Positions 15,839-24,679 of a stretch of 60,434 nt of DNA are shown in pieces. The position numbers were made by a program, and so were the translations under genes. Under the pieces are notes generated by a model. The model saw only the letters and a list, made by a program, of their open reading frames with translations. It did not search any database and had not been told where the DNA came from. Position 1 is the stretch's first letter. Each line of letters begins with the position of its first letter. The DNA comes from Elusimicrobiota bacterium (lineage in GTDB: Bacteria > Elusimicrobiota > Elusimicrobia > UBA1565 > UBA9628). The DNA is taken from positions 1 to 60,434 of the forward strand of contig JACRDQ010000017.1 in the NCBI GenBank assembly GCA_016218545.1. The letters run 5' to 3'.

Positions 15839-18418
15839 ATGAAAGACCCAGGGTTCCTCTTCATGTTGGGAGTCTACGGCACGCGGCCGGACCGGGAGAC
15901 GGTCTCGCTCATGCGCGAGACCGGAGCGGCCTCGGTCCTCCTGCTGGCGCGCAACATCGAGTCCACGGCCCAGATCCGGGCCTACACCTCCGAGCTCGTC
16001 CAGAGGCTCGGCCGGCCCGTGCTCTTCGCCGTGGACCACGAGGGAGGCTGGGTCCTGCGCTTCAAGGCGGGGGTCACGGCCTTCCCGGGCAACGCGGCCC
16101 TGGGCGCGGCGGGCGACCCGAGGCTGGCCCGATCGGTGGGCCGGCACATGGCGCGGGACCTGCGCGCCCTGGGCATCGGACTCAACCTCGCCCCGGTCAT
16201 AGACGTCGTCGAGCGCTACAACCCAGGCATCGGCATCCGGTCCTTCGGCCGCGATCCCGGGCTGGTCGGGACCCTGGGCAGCGCCATGATCCGCGGCATG
16301 CAAGGCGAGGGCCTGCACGCCTGCGCCAAGCACTTCCCGGGCAAGGGCGCGGCCAAGGTCGACGCCCACGTGGGCCTGCCGACCATCGCGCTCTCCAAGG
16401 CCGAGCTCATGGCCGTGCACCTCAAGCCCTTCCGCCGCGCCATCCAAGACGGGGTGGCCTCGGTCATGACCTCGCACGTCCACATGCCCGCGTTCGACCG
16501 GATCCCGGCCACCTTCTCGCGCAAGATCACCCACGGGCTCCTGCGCCGGGAGCTGGGCTTCGACGGGGTCATCATCAGCGACGACCTGTGCATGGGCGCG
16601 GTCACCGCGGCGGGCCCGGTCCAGAGCGCGGCCGTCGACGCCCTCCGCGCCGGGCACGACCTCATCATCGTGGCCCACGACCCCGGCGCCCAGCGAGAGA
16701 GCGTGGAACTCGCGCGCTCCCTGGCCGGGACCCGGCCCGAGGACGGCGGGCTCGACGCCGGAGAGCTCGCGGCCAGCGTCCGCAGGGTCGCGTCCCTGCT
16801 GCGGCCGCGGAAGGCCGCGCCCAGGCCGAGCCTGAGAGCAGGCCGGAAGCTCGCCGAGCTCATCGCATCCGAGGCCGTCCGCGTCCGGCGGGGCAGCCTC
16901 CCCCTGCCCATCGCCAAGGAAGGCTCCACCCTGGTGCTGGTCCCGGATTTCCGAGAGGTCAAGGAGCGGTTCACGTTCGAGGGCGGGCCGGCCGCCCCCT
17001 TGGCCCAGGTGCGCTCCCTGTGCCGCTCTCTGCGCGGAGCGACCGTCCTCACCGCGCCCGTGGTCAAGACCGGGCTCGGCCGCCTGACGTCTGCGGCCTC
17101 CAAGGCGGACCGCGTGGTGTTCCTGTGCTTCGAGGCCATGCGCTTCCCCGGCCAGAAGGCCGTGCTGGACATGCTCAACAGGAAGGCCGCGGCCAAGACC
17201 TGCGCCTGCCTCATCCGCAACCCCTGGGACCGGGACCTCCTCTCCGCGAAGACCACGGTCGTGGACTCCAAGGGCTACCGCTCCAGCTCCCTCAAGGCCG
17301 CCCTGGCCGCGGTGCTTGGAGCCTGCCTGCTCATGGCAGCGCCCCCGGCCGGGGGCCAGGCCCCCTCCCAGCCCGGGGCCGCCACGATCACCGGGCTCCA
17401 CGACGAGTACATCACGGCCGTGGAGGAGCCGGACCGCGCCAAGGCCCTGGCCCGCATCGCCGAGACCACGCCGGTGACGACCCGAGACGTCCAGCGCCTC
17501 TTCGACCTCTTCATCCGCTTCCCGGCCCTGCCCGTGCGCGGAGCCGTCATGCGCTCCCTGCACCGGCTCGACCCCTCCCGCAGCCACCTCGAGTCGCTCT
17601 TCGTCTCCTACATGGAGGAGGACGACGCGGAGGAGCAGGTCTTCGGCATCAACGGCGCGGTCATCATCCGCTGCGGAGCCTGCCTTCCCAAGATCAAGGA
17701 GGTCGCGAGCCGGCCGCTCCGGGCGGAGGGGCCCGCGGACGTGCTGCTGCTCTCCGAGAGGAACGCCTGGTGGGCGACCTACGAGGCCCTCTCCGCCCTG
17801 GCGCAGTGGGAAGGCAAGCCCAGCCTCCCCTTGCTCAAGCGCCAGCTCAAGGCCTCGCCCAGGGTGGCGGAGCTCATGGCCCGCCACCTGTGGAAGGAGA
17901 CCTTTCCCCTGCTCAAGGAGTGGACCACGGGCTCCAAGCGCGCCAGGTCCCAGGCGAGATGGGCCTGGAAGGCCGACGCCCCGCTCTCGGCCCTGCGGGA
18001 GACCTACGGCGACATGCTCATGGTCCTGCGCGACCCCAAGGCCGACCGCGAGCTGCGCCACCAGGTCGCCATCAAGGTGGGGCTCTGCTCGACCGCGGAG
18101 GAGGTGGCGGGCTTCGCCTCCGAGTACGAGGTGGCCAAGGACACGGACTCGCGCCTCTTGCTCAGCGTCGCGGTCTTCGCCTCGCGCAGCGACGGGGCGG
18201 TCCCCCTGCTCCAGCGCTTCGTCAAGGAGAACGCCGACCCCCTGGCCCGGGCCGGCGCCCTCGGGCAGCTGAGGACCCTGCTCCCCGCACCCGAGTACCG
18301 CATGCTCCTCGAATGGGTGTCCAAGAACGACCCCAACCCGGACAACAAGGCCGACGCCCTCGACCAGCTCGCGGGCAAGACCCCGGCCCAGGGCCTCATC
18401 ATCCTCCCGACGCCCTGA
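15839..18418 (+). CDS. Glycoside hydrolase family 3 (NagZ-like) fused to a HEAT-repeat domain
   Basis: An 859-residue protein. Residues ~1-490 are a GH3 beta-N-acetylhexosaminidase-like domain: KHFPGKGAAKVDAHVGLP with the catalytic His near 175, and GVIISDDLCMGA with the nucleophile D248. NagZ enzymes cleave GlcNAc from muropeptides in the cytoplasm during cell-wall recycling. At ~484-507 comes a hydrophobic stretch, LKAALAAVLGACLLMAAPP, ending in a signal-peptide-like GGQA. Residues ~510-859 are HEAT-like helical repeats. No stop or frameshift separates the halves, so this looks like a genuine fusion or the joining of a cytosolic gene to a secreted one. The ATG at 15839 is chosen for GAGGTG 7 bases upstream and homology; 15794 is also open. 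Confidence 0.8.
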   Translation: MKDPGFLFMLGVYGTRPDRETVSLMRETGAASVLLLARNIESTAQIRAYTSELVQRLGRPVLFAVDHEGGWVLRFKAGVTAFPGNAALGAAGDPRLARSVGRHMARDLRALGIGLNLAPVIDVVERYNPGIGIRSFGRDPGLVGTLGSAMIRGMQGEGLHACAKHFPGKGAAKVDAHVGLPTIALSKAELMAVHLKPFRRAIQDGVASVMTSHVHMPAFDRIPATFSRKITHGLLRRELGFDGVIISDDLCMGAVTAAGPVQSAAVDALRAGHDLIIVAHDPGAQRESVELARSLAGTRPEDGGLDAGELAASVRRVASLLRPRKAAPRPSLRAGRKLAELIASEAVRVRRGSLPLPIAKEGSTLVLVPDFREVKERFTFEGGPAAPLAQVRSLCRSLRGATVLTAPVVKTGLGRLTSAASKADRVVFLCFEAMRFPGQKAVLDMLNRKAAAKTCACLIRNPWDRDLLSAKTTVVDSKGYRSSSLKAALAAVLGACLLMAAPPAGGQAPSQPGAATITGLHDEYITAVEEPDRAKALARIAETTPVTTRDVQRLFDLFIRFPALPVRGAVMRSLHRLDPSRSHLESLFVSYMEEDDAEEQVFGINGAVIIRCGACLPKIKEVASRPLRAEGPADVLLLSERNAWWATYEALSALAQWEGKPSLPLLKRQLKASPRVAELMARHLWKETFPLLKEWTTGSKRARSQARWAWKADAPLSALRETYGDMLMVLRDPKADRELRHQVAIKVGLCSTAEEVAGFASEYEVAKDTDSRLLLSVAVFASRSDGAVPLLQRFVKENADPLARAGALGQLRTLLPAPEYRMLLEWVSKNDPNPDNKADALDQLAGKTPAQGLIILPTP

Positions 18419-18477
18419 CACGGGCCGCGCGCTCCAGGCCGCGGTCTGTTAATATGCATGGCGCCCTCTTGATTTGC

Positions 18478-18483
18478 TAATCT
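18478..18483 (+). promoter_or_regulatory. -10-like box (TAATCT) of the GAF/HD-GYP gene
   Basis: TAATCT lies 8 bases before the ATG at 18492, with no Shine-Dalgarno between. This matches the near-leaderless spacing seen at several other genes here. Confidence 0.35.
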
Positions 18484-18491
18484 TGTCCCCT

Positions 18492-19733
18492 ATGGCATCC
18501 CCCTGGGTCTTCTGGGTCCTCGTCGCCCTGTGCGTGGGCCTCATCGCGGCCCTGGCCGTGGTCTTGCAGAAGCTCTACGAACTCAAGAGCGCCAACAACG
18601 AGGAGAAGCCCGCCGCCCCGGCCTCCCCCAAGCCTCAGGGCTGGGAAAGGCTCGAGGAGCTCCTCACGGTCATGCTCGCCCTCCAGGAGCACAACGTGTC
18701 GCACTCCGACACGGCCTCCCGCGAGGATTTCGCCCAGGCCGTGATGGACGGAGCCTGCCGCTTCATGGGCGCCCCGCAGGCCTCCCTCATGCTCTGGGAC
18801 GAGCACTCCGCGACCTTGCGCGTGGCCGCCTCCCGGGGCCTGCCGGAGAGCGCCGCCAAGGACTTCCGCCTCAAGTCGGGCGAGGGCATCGCGGGCAAGG
18901 TCTTCGAGACCGGCCAGGCCATCTCGGTGGCCGACCCGCTCTCGGACCCGAGGTACGTCAAGCACGACCACGACATCCCCGGCCCCCTCATCTGCGTCCC
19001 CCTCATCCTCAAGGCCAAGCCCGTGGGCGTCATCTGCCTCCACGGCATCGGCGCCACCGAGCCCTTCAGCGAGTCCAACGTCCGCTTCCTGAACCTGCTC
19101 GCGGCCGAGTCGGCGTGCATCCTCTACAACTTCCAGCTCGTGGACAACCTGCAGACCTTCTACATGGAGATGGTCCAGACCCTCGCCCGGGCCGTGGACA
19201 CCAAGGACGCCTACACCAAGGAGCACTCCGACCGGGCGCGCCTGCGGGCGCGGCGCCTCGCCCAGGAGGCCCAGCTCCCCGAGCCCATGGTGCGCTACGT
19301 CGAGTACGCGGCGCTCCTGCACGACATCGGCAAGATCGGCATCGACGAGTCCATCCTCCTCAAGCCGGGCAAGCTCACGGCCGAGGAGTACGAGGTGATG
19401 AAGCGCCACCCCATGATCGGCCACCAGATCCTGGCGCCCGTGAAGTTCCTCGGGCCCGTGGCCCAGATGGTGCTCTACCACCAGGAGTGGTTCAACGGAC
19501 AGGGCTACCCGGAGGGCCTCAAAGGCGCCGAGATCCCCATGGGAGCGCGCATCGTGGCGGTCATCGACGCGTGGGACGCGATGACCTCGGACCGGCCCTA
19601 CCGGAAGGCCCTGGGCCGAGAGAAGGCCGTGGCCGAGCTGCGCCGGGCCGCGGGGACCCAGTTCGACCCCCACGTGGTGGAGGTCTTCCTGCGCGTCGAA
19701 GAATCCGAATGGTCCCACGGCCGAAAGGCCTAG
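18492..19733 (+). CDS. Membrane-anchored GAF and HD-GYP domain protein (cyclic-di-GMP phosphodiesterase type)
   Basis: A 413-residue protein. One N-terminal membrane helix (about 2-25) is followed by a GAF sensor domain (about 70-210) with SGEGIAGKVFETGQAISVADPLSDPRY and CVPLILKAKPVGVICLHG. The HD-GYP domain (about 225-405) has HDIGKIGID (H277, D278), YHQEWFNGQGYPEGL and DAWDAMTSDRPYRKAL. HD-GYP enzymes hydrolyse c-di-GMP or related dinucleotides; metal ligands look intact. A plausible role is ligand-controlled lowering of c-di-GMP. The ATG at 18492 is chosen; an upstream TTG at 18474 is in frame, but it would overlap the promoter-like TAATCT. Confidence 0.88.
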   Translation: MASPWVFWVLVALCVGLIAALAVVLQKLYELKSANNEEKPAAPASPKPQGWERLEELLTVMLALQEHNVSHSDTASREDFAQAVMDGACRFMGAPQASLMLWDEHSATLRVAASRGLPESAAKDFRLKSGEGIAGKVFETGQAISVADPLSDPRYVKHDHDIPGPLICVPLILKAKPVGVICLHGIGATEPFSESNVRFLNLLAAESACILYNFQLVDNLQTFYMEMVQTLARAVDTKDAYTKEHSDRARLRARRLAQEAQLPEPMVRYVEYAALLHDIGKIGIDESILLKPGKLTAEEYEVMKRHPMIGHQILAPVKFLGPVAQMVLYHQEWFNGQGYPEGLKGAEIPMGARIVAVIDAWDAMTSDRPYRKALGREKAVAELRRAAGTQFDPHVVEVFLRVEESEWSHGRKA

Positions 19734-19747
19734 GACACAGTCCCAGC

Positions 19748-20455
19748 ATGCTCTACGTGGTCCCCACGCCGATCGGGAACCTCGACGACCTGACGCCCAG
19801 GGCGCTCAAGGCCCTCGTCTCCGTGCGCGCCGTCTTCTGCGAGGACACCCGCCGCACGCGCAAGCTCTTCAGCCACTTCAACATCCAGACTCCTCTCCTG
19901 CGCTACAACGAGCGCGACGAGCGCTCCCGCCAGGCCATCCTCGAGCGCCTCCGCGGCGGCGAGGACGTGGCCCTGGTCTCGGACGGCGGCCTGCCGGGCC
20001 TCTCGGACCCCGGCCGGAGGATCGTCGAGCTGGCCCGAGGGGAAGGGATCGGCGTCTCGGCCCTGCCCGGGGCCAACGCCGCGGTCACCGCCCTGGCCGG
20101 CTCGGGCCTGGCCGCGGATTCCTTCGTGATGCTCGGGTTCCTGCCCCGCTCCCCCTCCAAGCGCCAGGCGGCCCTGCGCAAGGCCGCGGCCCTGGGCAAG
20201 ACGGTCGTGGTCTACGAGTCCCCCTTCCGCGTCCTGCGCCTGCTGGAGGACGCCGAGGCGTGCCTCGGGCCCTCCTGCCGCGTCTCCTGCGCGCGCGAGC
20301 TCACGAAGGTCCACGAGGAGTGGCTCTGCGGCACGGTCGCCGAGATGCGCGCCCTCCTCGGCGGCAGGAAGGAGCTCCTGGGGGAGTTCGTGGTGATGTT
20401 CGGGCCCCTGGAGGACGAAGAGGCGCCCGAGGAAGCGGAGGCGGCCCCGGCATGA
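19748..20455 (+). CDS. rsmI: 16S rRNA (cytidine1402-2'-O)-methyltransferase RsmI
   Basis: Tetrapyrrole-methylase-fold enzyme that 2'-O-methylates C1402 in the decoding centre. It begins [20 protein letters not shown] and has [28 protein letters not shown] and [17 protein letters not shown], all characteristic. At 235 residues it is shorter than the ~280 of E. coli RsmI: the C-terminal helical domain is missing and is replaced by an acidic Glu/Ala tail after GEFVVMFGP. The stop overlaps the next start by 4 bases, beginning the tightly packed operon. Confidence 0.95.
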   Translation: MLYVVPTPIGNLDDLTPRALKALVSVRAVFCEDTRRTRKLFSHFNIQTPLLRYNERDERSRQAILERLRGGEDVALVSDGGLPGLSDPGRRIVELARGEGIGVSALPGANAAVTALAGSGLAADSFVMLGFLPRSPSKRQAALRKAAALGKTVVVYESPFRVLRLLEDAEACLGPSCRVSCARELTKVHEEWLCGTVAEMRALLGGRKELLGEFVVMFGPLEDEEAPEEAEAAPA

Positions 20456-21555
20456 CCCAGATCATCAGGGTCCCCGCCAGCGGCAAGATCCCGGACGACG
20501 CCGCCCGCCTCGTGGTCAACGGGATCAAGGCGTGCAAGGTCGTCGCCTTCCCGACCGACACGGTCTACGGCCTGGGCTCGACCGGGCTCGTCAAGGCGGT
20601 CAGCCGCAGGATCTACTCGATCAAGGGGCGGGACGCCCTCAAGCCCCTGCCCATCCTCCTGGCCTCGGCGGCCGAAGCCAAGCGCTGGGTCGAGTGGAAC
20701 CCGGCCGCGGAGGCCCTCGCGGCCCGGTTCTGGCCCGGAGCCCTGACCATGGTCCTCAACGCCACCGAGGAAGGCCGCGTCCTCACCTTCCCGGAGTTCA
20801 CGACCCTGGCGGTGCGGGTCCCGTCCCACCCCGTGACCCTGAGACTCCTGGCGGAGTCCGGCGTGCCCTGGGCCTCCACGAGCGCCAACGTCTCCGACGC
20901 CCCGGCCCTTTCCGACGGCAAGGACGTGGTGTCGAGCTTCGACGGCCGCGTGGACTTCATCGTGGACGCCGGCAAGGTGGCGGGCACGGAGTCCACCGTC
21001 GTGGACCTCTCCAAGGACCCGGCGCGCATCCTCCGGGAAGGCGCGGTCCCGGCCGCCGCGGTCCTCGACGCGCTCTCGGGCGTCCCGGGCGTCCAGGCCC
21101 GCGCCAGGCGCAACGTCCTCTTCATCTGCACCGGCAACAGCTGCCGCAGCGTCATCGGCGAGAAGCTCCTCGAGCACCTCGCGGCCCGGCTCAAGCCGGG
21201 CTTCGCTTCCCGCTCCTGCGGCGTGGCCGCGGAGCGCTTCTTCCAGGTGCCCGAGCAGGTCTACGCCGTGCTGGCCCCCCTGGGCATCCCACGGTTCGAG
21301 CACATCCCCCAACTGGTCACGCGGGAGCTGCTCGTCTGGGCCGATTTCGCTTTCGCCATGACGGACGAGCACATGGAGGAGGTCCTGGACCGCTACCCCG
21401 AGTTCACGGGCAAGGTCCACGTCCTCGGCCGCTACGCCGACCTCCCCCAGCCGAACATCGAAGACCCCATCGGCCAGCCCGAGGCGGTCTACGCGGCCTG
21501 CCGGGACAGGATCCGGGAGGCCATCGAAGCGTTCCTGCGCAAGGAGCAAGAATGA
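20452..21555 (+). CDS. Sua5/YrdC threonylcarbamoyl-AMP synthase fused to low-molecular-weight protein phosphatase
   Basis: A 367-residue two-domain protein. Residues ~1-205 are YrdC/Tsa[40 protein letters not shown] and [10 protein letters not shown]. This enzyme makes threonylcarbamoyl-AMP for the t6A37 base of ANN-decoding tRNAs. Residues ~220-367 are an LMW-PTP/arsenate-reductase-like domain with the P-loop CTGNSCRS (Cys near 226) and the general-acid IEDP (near 338), both intact. Separate neighbouring ywlC and ywlE genes are known in Bacillus; here they are one polypeptide. It overlaps rsmI and glyA by 4 bases each. The phosphatase substrate (protein arginine or tyrosine phosphate) is unknown. 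Confidence 0.9.
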   Translation: MTQIIRVPASGKIPDDAARLVVNGIKACKVVAFPTDTVYGLGSTGLVKAVSRRIYSIKGRDALKPLPILLASAAEAKRWVEWNPAAEALAARFWPGALTMVLNATEEGRVLTFPEFTTLAVRVPSHPVTLRLLAESGVPWASTSANVSDAPALSDGKDVVSSFDGRVDFIVDAGKVAGTESTVVDLSKDPARILREGAVPAAAVLDALSGVPGVQARARRNVLFICTGNSCRSVIGEKLLEHLAARLKPGFASRSCGVAAERFFQVPEQVYAVLAPLGIPRFEHIPQLVTRELLVWADFAFAMTDEHMEEVLDRYPEFTGKVHVLGRYADLPQPNIEDPIGQPEAVYAACRDRIREAIEAFLRKEQE

Positions 21556-22820
21556 CCATCCTCGCCAAAGTCGACCCGGAGATCCACCACGCCGTCGCAG
21601 GGGAGACCCTCCGCCAATCCGACGGCCTGGAGCTCATCGCCTCGGAGAACTACGTCTCCGAGGCCGTCCTCGAGGCCCAGGGCTCGGTCCTCACCAACAA
21701 GTACGCGGAGGGCTACCCCGGCAAGCGCTACTACGGCGGCTGCGCCTTCGTGGACACGGCCGAGCAACTGGCCATCGACCGCGTCAAGACCCTCTTCGAG
21801 GCGGACTATGCCAACGTCCAGCCCCACTCCGGGACCACGGCCAACATCACGGCGTACCTGGCCCTCATCAAGCCGGGCGACACGGTCCTGGGCTTGAACC
21901 TCTCCCACGGCGGCCACCTCTCCCACGGCCACCCCCTGAACTTCTCGGGCCGCTTCTTCAACATCGTGAGCATGAACGTCAGCCCCGAGACCGAGCTCAT
22001 CGACTACGAGGAGGCCGAGAAGCTCGTCGAGCAGCACCGGCCCAGGCTCATCATGGCCGGCGCCTCCAACTACTCCAGGGTCTTCGACTGGGCGCGGTTC
22101 CGGAGGATGGCCGACACGTGGAAAGCCTTCCTGGTGGTGGATATGGCCCACTACGCCGGCCTCATCGCGGCCGGGCTCTACCCCTCCCCGATCCCCCACG
22201 CCGACGTCGTGACCAGCACGACGCACAAGACCCTCCGGGGCCCGCGGGGCGGGCTCATCCTGGGCAAGGCGGCCTACGGCAAGGCCCTCAACTCCATGAA
22301 CTTCCCCGGCAACCAGGGCGGCCCGCTCATGCATGTCATCGCGGCCAAGGCCGTCTGCTTCGGCGAGGCCCTCAGGCCGGAGTTCCGCGAGTACCAGGCG
22401 AACGTCATCGCCAACGCCCGCGCCATGGCCGCGGCGCTCCAGGACCTGGGCTTCCGGATCGTCACCGGCGGCACCGACTGCCACCTCTTCTCCGTGGACC
22501 TGCGGCCCAAGAGCACCACGGGCAAGGACGCGGAGTCCGCCCTCGACAAGGCCGGCATCACGGTGAACAAGAACACCATCCCGTTCGACCCGCAGAAGCC
22601 CTTCATCGCCTCGGGCATCCGCATCGGGACCCCCGCGGTCACCTCCCGCGGCATGGGCGTCAAGGAGATGCGCAAGATCGCCGAGTGGATCGACGCGGCC
22701 ATCACGGGCAAGGACGACGAGAAGCTCCTCAAGGCCATCAAGGCCAAGGTCAAGGGGCTCTGCAGGAAGTTCCCGGTCTACCCGAGGCTGGTGAAACAGA
22801 TGGAGGCAAGGAGAGCTTAA
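21552..22820 (+). CDS. glyA: Serine hydroxymethyltransferase
   Basis: PLP enzyme interconverting serine and glycine while charging tetrahydrofolate with a one-carbon unit. It has 422 residues, the bacterial size. The N-terminal [36 protein letters not shown] and the PLP lysine in [13 protein letters not shown] (K226) are intact. AAGGAG precedes the start, which overlaps the Sua5-phosphatase stop. Its stop codon shares its last A with the ATG of an 18-codon leader ORF. Confidence 0.97.
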   Translation: MTILAKVDPEIHHAVAGETLRQSDGLELIASENYVSEAVLEAQGSVLTNKYAEGYPGKRYYGGCAFVDTAEQLAIDRVKTLFEADYANVQPHSGTTANITAYLALIKPGDTVLGLNLSHGGHLSHGHPLNFSGRFFNIVSMNVSPETELIDYEEAEKLVEQHRPRLIMAGASNYSRVFDWARFRRMADTWKAFLVVDMAHYAGLIAAGLYPSPIPHADVVTSTTHKTLRGPRGGLILGKAAYGKALNSMNFPGNQGGPLMHVIAAKAVCFGEALRPEFREYQANVIANARAMAAALQDLGFRIVTGGTDCHLFSVDLRPKSTTGKDAESALDKAGITVNKNTIPFDPQKPFIASGIRIGTPAVTSRGMGVKEMRKIAEWIDAAITGKDDEKLLKAIKAKVKGLCRKFPVYPRLVKQMEARRA

Positions 22821-22876
22821 TGATCCACGGCATCCACCCCCACAGCTACTTGCCTCCCCGCGGGGGAGGCAAGTGA
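22820..22876 (+). CDS. Possible 18-residue leader peptide between glyA and the response regulator
   Basis: The ORF reads [18 protein letters not shown]. Its ATG overlaps the glyA TAA (TAATG), and AAGGAG (22808-22813) precedes it at 6 bases. It ends one base before the ATG of the response regulator. Its second half is encoded by the strong hairpin at 22848-22874, so ribosomes on it would open that hairpin. Three His codons in the first eight are notable. Expression is not shown; the start signals are good. Confidence 0.45.
   Translation: MIHGIHPHSYLPPRGGGK
22848..22874 (+). promoter_or_regulatory. 12-bp hairpin sequestering the response-regulator ribosome-binding site
   Basis: ACTTGCCTCCCC (22848-22859) pairs perfectly with GGGGAGGCAAGT (22863-22874) around a 3-base loop. 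The right arm contains GGAGG, the Shine-Dalgarno of the gene at 22878. The left arm (CTTGCCTCC, 22849-22857) can instead pair with GGAGGCAAG at 22802-22810, the end of glyA and leader Shine-Dalgarno region. That gives two mutually exclusive structures. Confidence 0.6.
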
Positions 22877-22877
22877 C

Positions 22878-23261
22878 ATGATCGCTCAGATCCTGATCGC
22901 GGACGACAACACGGACATCAACGAGCTGCTGTCCGACTACCTGACCTCCAGGAACCACCGGGTCCTGGTCGTGACCGACGGCTTCCAGCTCGCGCAGAAG
23001 GCCGCGGAGCACAAGCCGCATCTCATCATCACCGACATCCAGATGCCCGGGGCCTACGGCTCGGCGGCGTACAAGGTCCTGCAGAACGACCCCAAGACGG
23101 CGGGCATCCCGATCATCTTCATCTCCGCCCATCCCTACGAGAAGCTCAAGCCGCTCCTGCCGGTCGACCCGAAGACGCGCTTCGTCCAGAAGCCGATCTC
23201 CCTCGACCAGCTCGACGCGCTCATCAAGGAGCTCCTCCCCCTCGGAGGCTACGTGCCATGA
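22878..23261 (+). CDS. Single-domain response regulator (receiver domain)
   Basis: A 127-residue CheY-like receiver with no output domain. Acidic pocket ADDNTD, phosphoacceptor D53 in ITDIQMPG, the Ser of FISAH and K105 in VQKP are all present. It probably acts by protein contact. No histidine kinase is in the window. It is embedded in a metabolic operon, overlaps mtnP by 4 bases, and its ribosome-binding site is buried in the hairpin described at 22848-22874, so its translation may be tied to glyA or leader translation. Confidence 0.92.
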   Translation: MIAQILIADDNTDINELLSDYLTSRNHRVLVVTDGFQLAQKAAEHKPHLIITDIQMPGAYGSAAYKVLQNDPKTAGIPIIFISAHPYEKLKPLLPVDPKTRFVQKPISLDQLDALIKELLPLGGYVP

Positions 23262-24127
23262 AGACGACGATCAAGATCGCGGCCATCGGAGGCAGCGGAT
23301 TCTACGAGTGGGACCGCCTCTCCCGCAAGCGCGAGGTGCGCGTGAAGACCCCGTTCGGGCCGCATTCGGGACCCATCGTGGTCGGGGAGCTCGACGACAT
23401 CCCCTGCGCCTTCCTGCCGCGGCACGGCAAGGGGCACGTGCTCCTGCCCACGGAGGTCAACGCCCGCGCCAACATCTTCGCGCTCAAGACGCTCGGCGTC
23501 GAGCGCATCATCGGCCTGGGCGCGGTGGGCTCGCTGCGCCAGGAGATCGCCCCGCGGCACTTCTTCTTCGCCGACCAGGTGGTCGACGAGACCAAGCTCC
23601 GCAAGGGCACCTTCTTCGGCGACGGGCTCGTCGCCCACGTCGCCTTCGCCCACCCCTTCTGCGCGGAGCAGACCGAGGTCCTGCACGCCGAGACCGTCAA
23701 GCTCGGCATCACGGCGCACCAGGGCGGGGTCTACGCCTGCATGGAAGGCCCGCTCTTCTCCTCGGTCGCCGAGTCCGAGTATCACCGCCGGATGGGCTAC
23801 TCCATCATCGGCATGACCGTCATGCCCGAGGCCAAGCTCGCCCGCGAGGCGGAGATCTGCTACACGAGCGTGGCCATGATCACGGACTACGACTGCTGGA
23901 AGCCCGAGGAGGAGGTGTCGACCTCCATGGTCGTCGAGAACCTCTCGGCCAACATCGGCAACGCCCGGCGCCTGCTCGAGGCCTCCATCCCGCGCCTGGC
24001 GGTCCTGCCCCGCCGCTGCCCCTGCTCCCGCGCCCTCGAGGGCGCGATCTTCACCGCTCCGGCCGCCATCAACCGCAAGACCGCCGCGAAACTCAAACCG
24101 ATCGTGGGGAGGTACCTGAAGAAATGA
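23258..24127 (+). CDS. mtnP: S-methyl-5'-thioadenosine phosphorylase
   Basis: Phosphorolyses methylthioadenosine to adenine and methylthioribose-1-phosphate in methionine and purine salvage. It has 289 residues. Typical features are IGGSGFYEW, FLPRHGKGHVLLPTEVNARANIFALK, ACMEGPLFSSVAESEYHRRMGYSIIGMT (split here at the substrate loop) and MPEAKLAREAEICYTSVAMITDYDCW. These fit the MtnP branch rather than general purine nucleoside phosphorylases. It overlaps the genes on both sides by 4 bases. Confidence 0.92.
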   Translation: MKTTIKIAAIGGSGFYEWDRLSRKREVRVKTPFGPHSGPIVVGELDDIPCAFLPRHGKGHVLLPTEVNARANIFALKTLGVERIIGLGAVGSLRQEIAPRHFFFADQVVDETKLRKGTFFGDGLVAHVAFAHPFCAEQTEVLHAETVKLGITAHQGGVYACMEGPLFSSVAESEYHRRMGYSIIGMTVMPEAKLAREAEICYTSVAMITDYDCWKPEEEVSTSMVVENLSANIGNARRLLEASIPRLAVLPRRCPCSRALEGAIFTAPAAINRKTAAKLKPIVGRYLKK

Positions 24128-24672
24128 AACCGAACAAGGTCGTCGCCCGCCTCATCGAGGCCGCCCTGTCCGCCCGCAAGAACGCCTACTGCCCGTACTC
24201 CAAATACCGCGTGGGCGCCTCGGTCCTGACCTCGTCCGGGAGGATCTTCGCCGGCTGCAACGTGGAGAACGCCTCCTACGGCCTCTCCATGTGCGCCGAG
24301 CGCTCCGCCGTCTTCGCCGCGGTCAGCCGCAACCAGACCCAGTTCGCGGCGGTCTGCATCGTGGGGAGCTCCGCCAAGCCCTGCGGGGCCTGCCGGCAGG
24401 TCATGCTCGAGTTCTCGACCAAGGACACCCTCCTCTACCTGGTCAACGTCAGCGGCGACTCCCGCCGCCACACCGTGACCAAGACCAAGGTCTACTCGAT
24501 GCTGCCCTCGCCTTTCGACCCTTACGCGTCGGGCCTGCTCTCCAGGCCGGCGAACACCCAGAACCTGCTGCGGCGCCGCTCCGCGTCACGCAAGGCGGCG
24601 CGCCGCAAGGCCACGACCAAGGGCGCGGCCCGCAGGCCGAGCCGGTCCAGGACGAGCCGGACCAAGAGGTGA
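24124..24672 (+). CDS. cdd: Cytidine deaminase with a basic C-terminal tail
   Basis: Zinc enzyme converting cytidine and deoxycytidine to uridine forms. The core (about 1-135) has CNVENASYG, then C57-A-E59 and PCGAC (C87, C90), the standard zinc ligands and proton-shuttle Glu of homotetrameric Cdd. The protein has 182 residues, about 45 more than usual: residues ~148-182 are almost entirely Arg, Lys, Ser, Thr and Ala (RRRSASRKAARRKATTKG). Such a tail could bind nucleic acid or the ribosome. It overlaps mtnP by 4 bases. Confidence 0.92.
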   Translation: MKPNKVVARLIEAALSARKNAYCPYSKYRVGASVLTSSGRIFAGCNVENASYGLSMCAERSAVFAAVSRNQTQFAAVCIVGSSAKPCGACRQVMLEFSTKDTLLYLVNVSGDSRRHTVTKTKVYSMLPSPFDPYASGLLSRPANTQNLLRRRSASRKAARRKATTKGAARRPSRSRTSRTKR

Positions 24673-24679
24673 GGACCCC

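Noticed and set aside
15749..18421. 890-codon minus-strand frame opposite the GH3-HEAT gene
   Set aside because: Composition is Gly/Arg/Glu-rich noise, and the plus strand has intact GH3 motifs.
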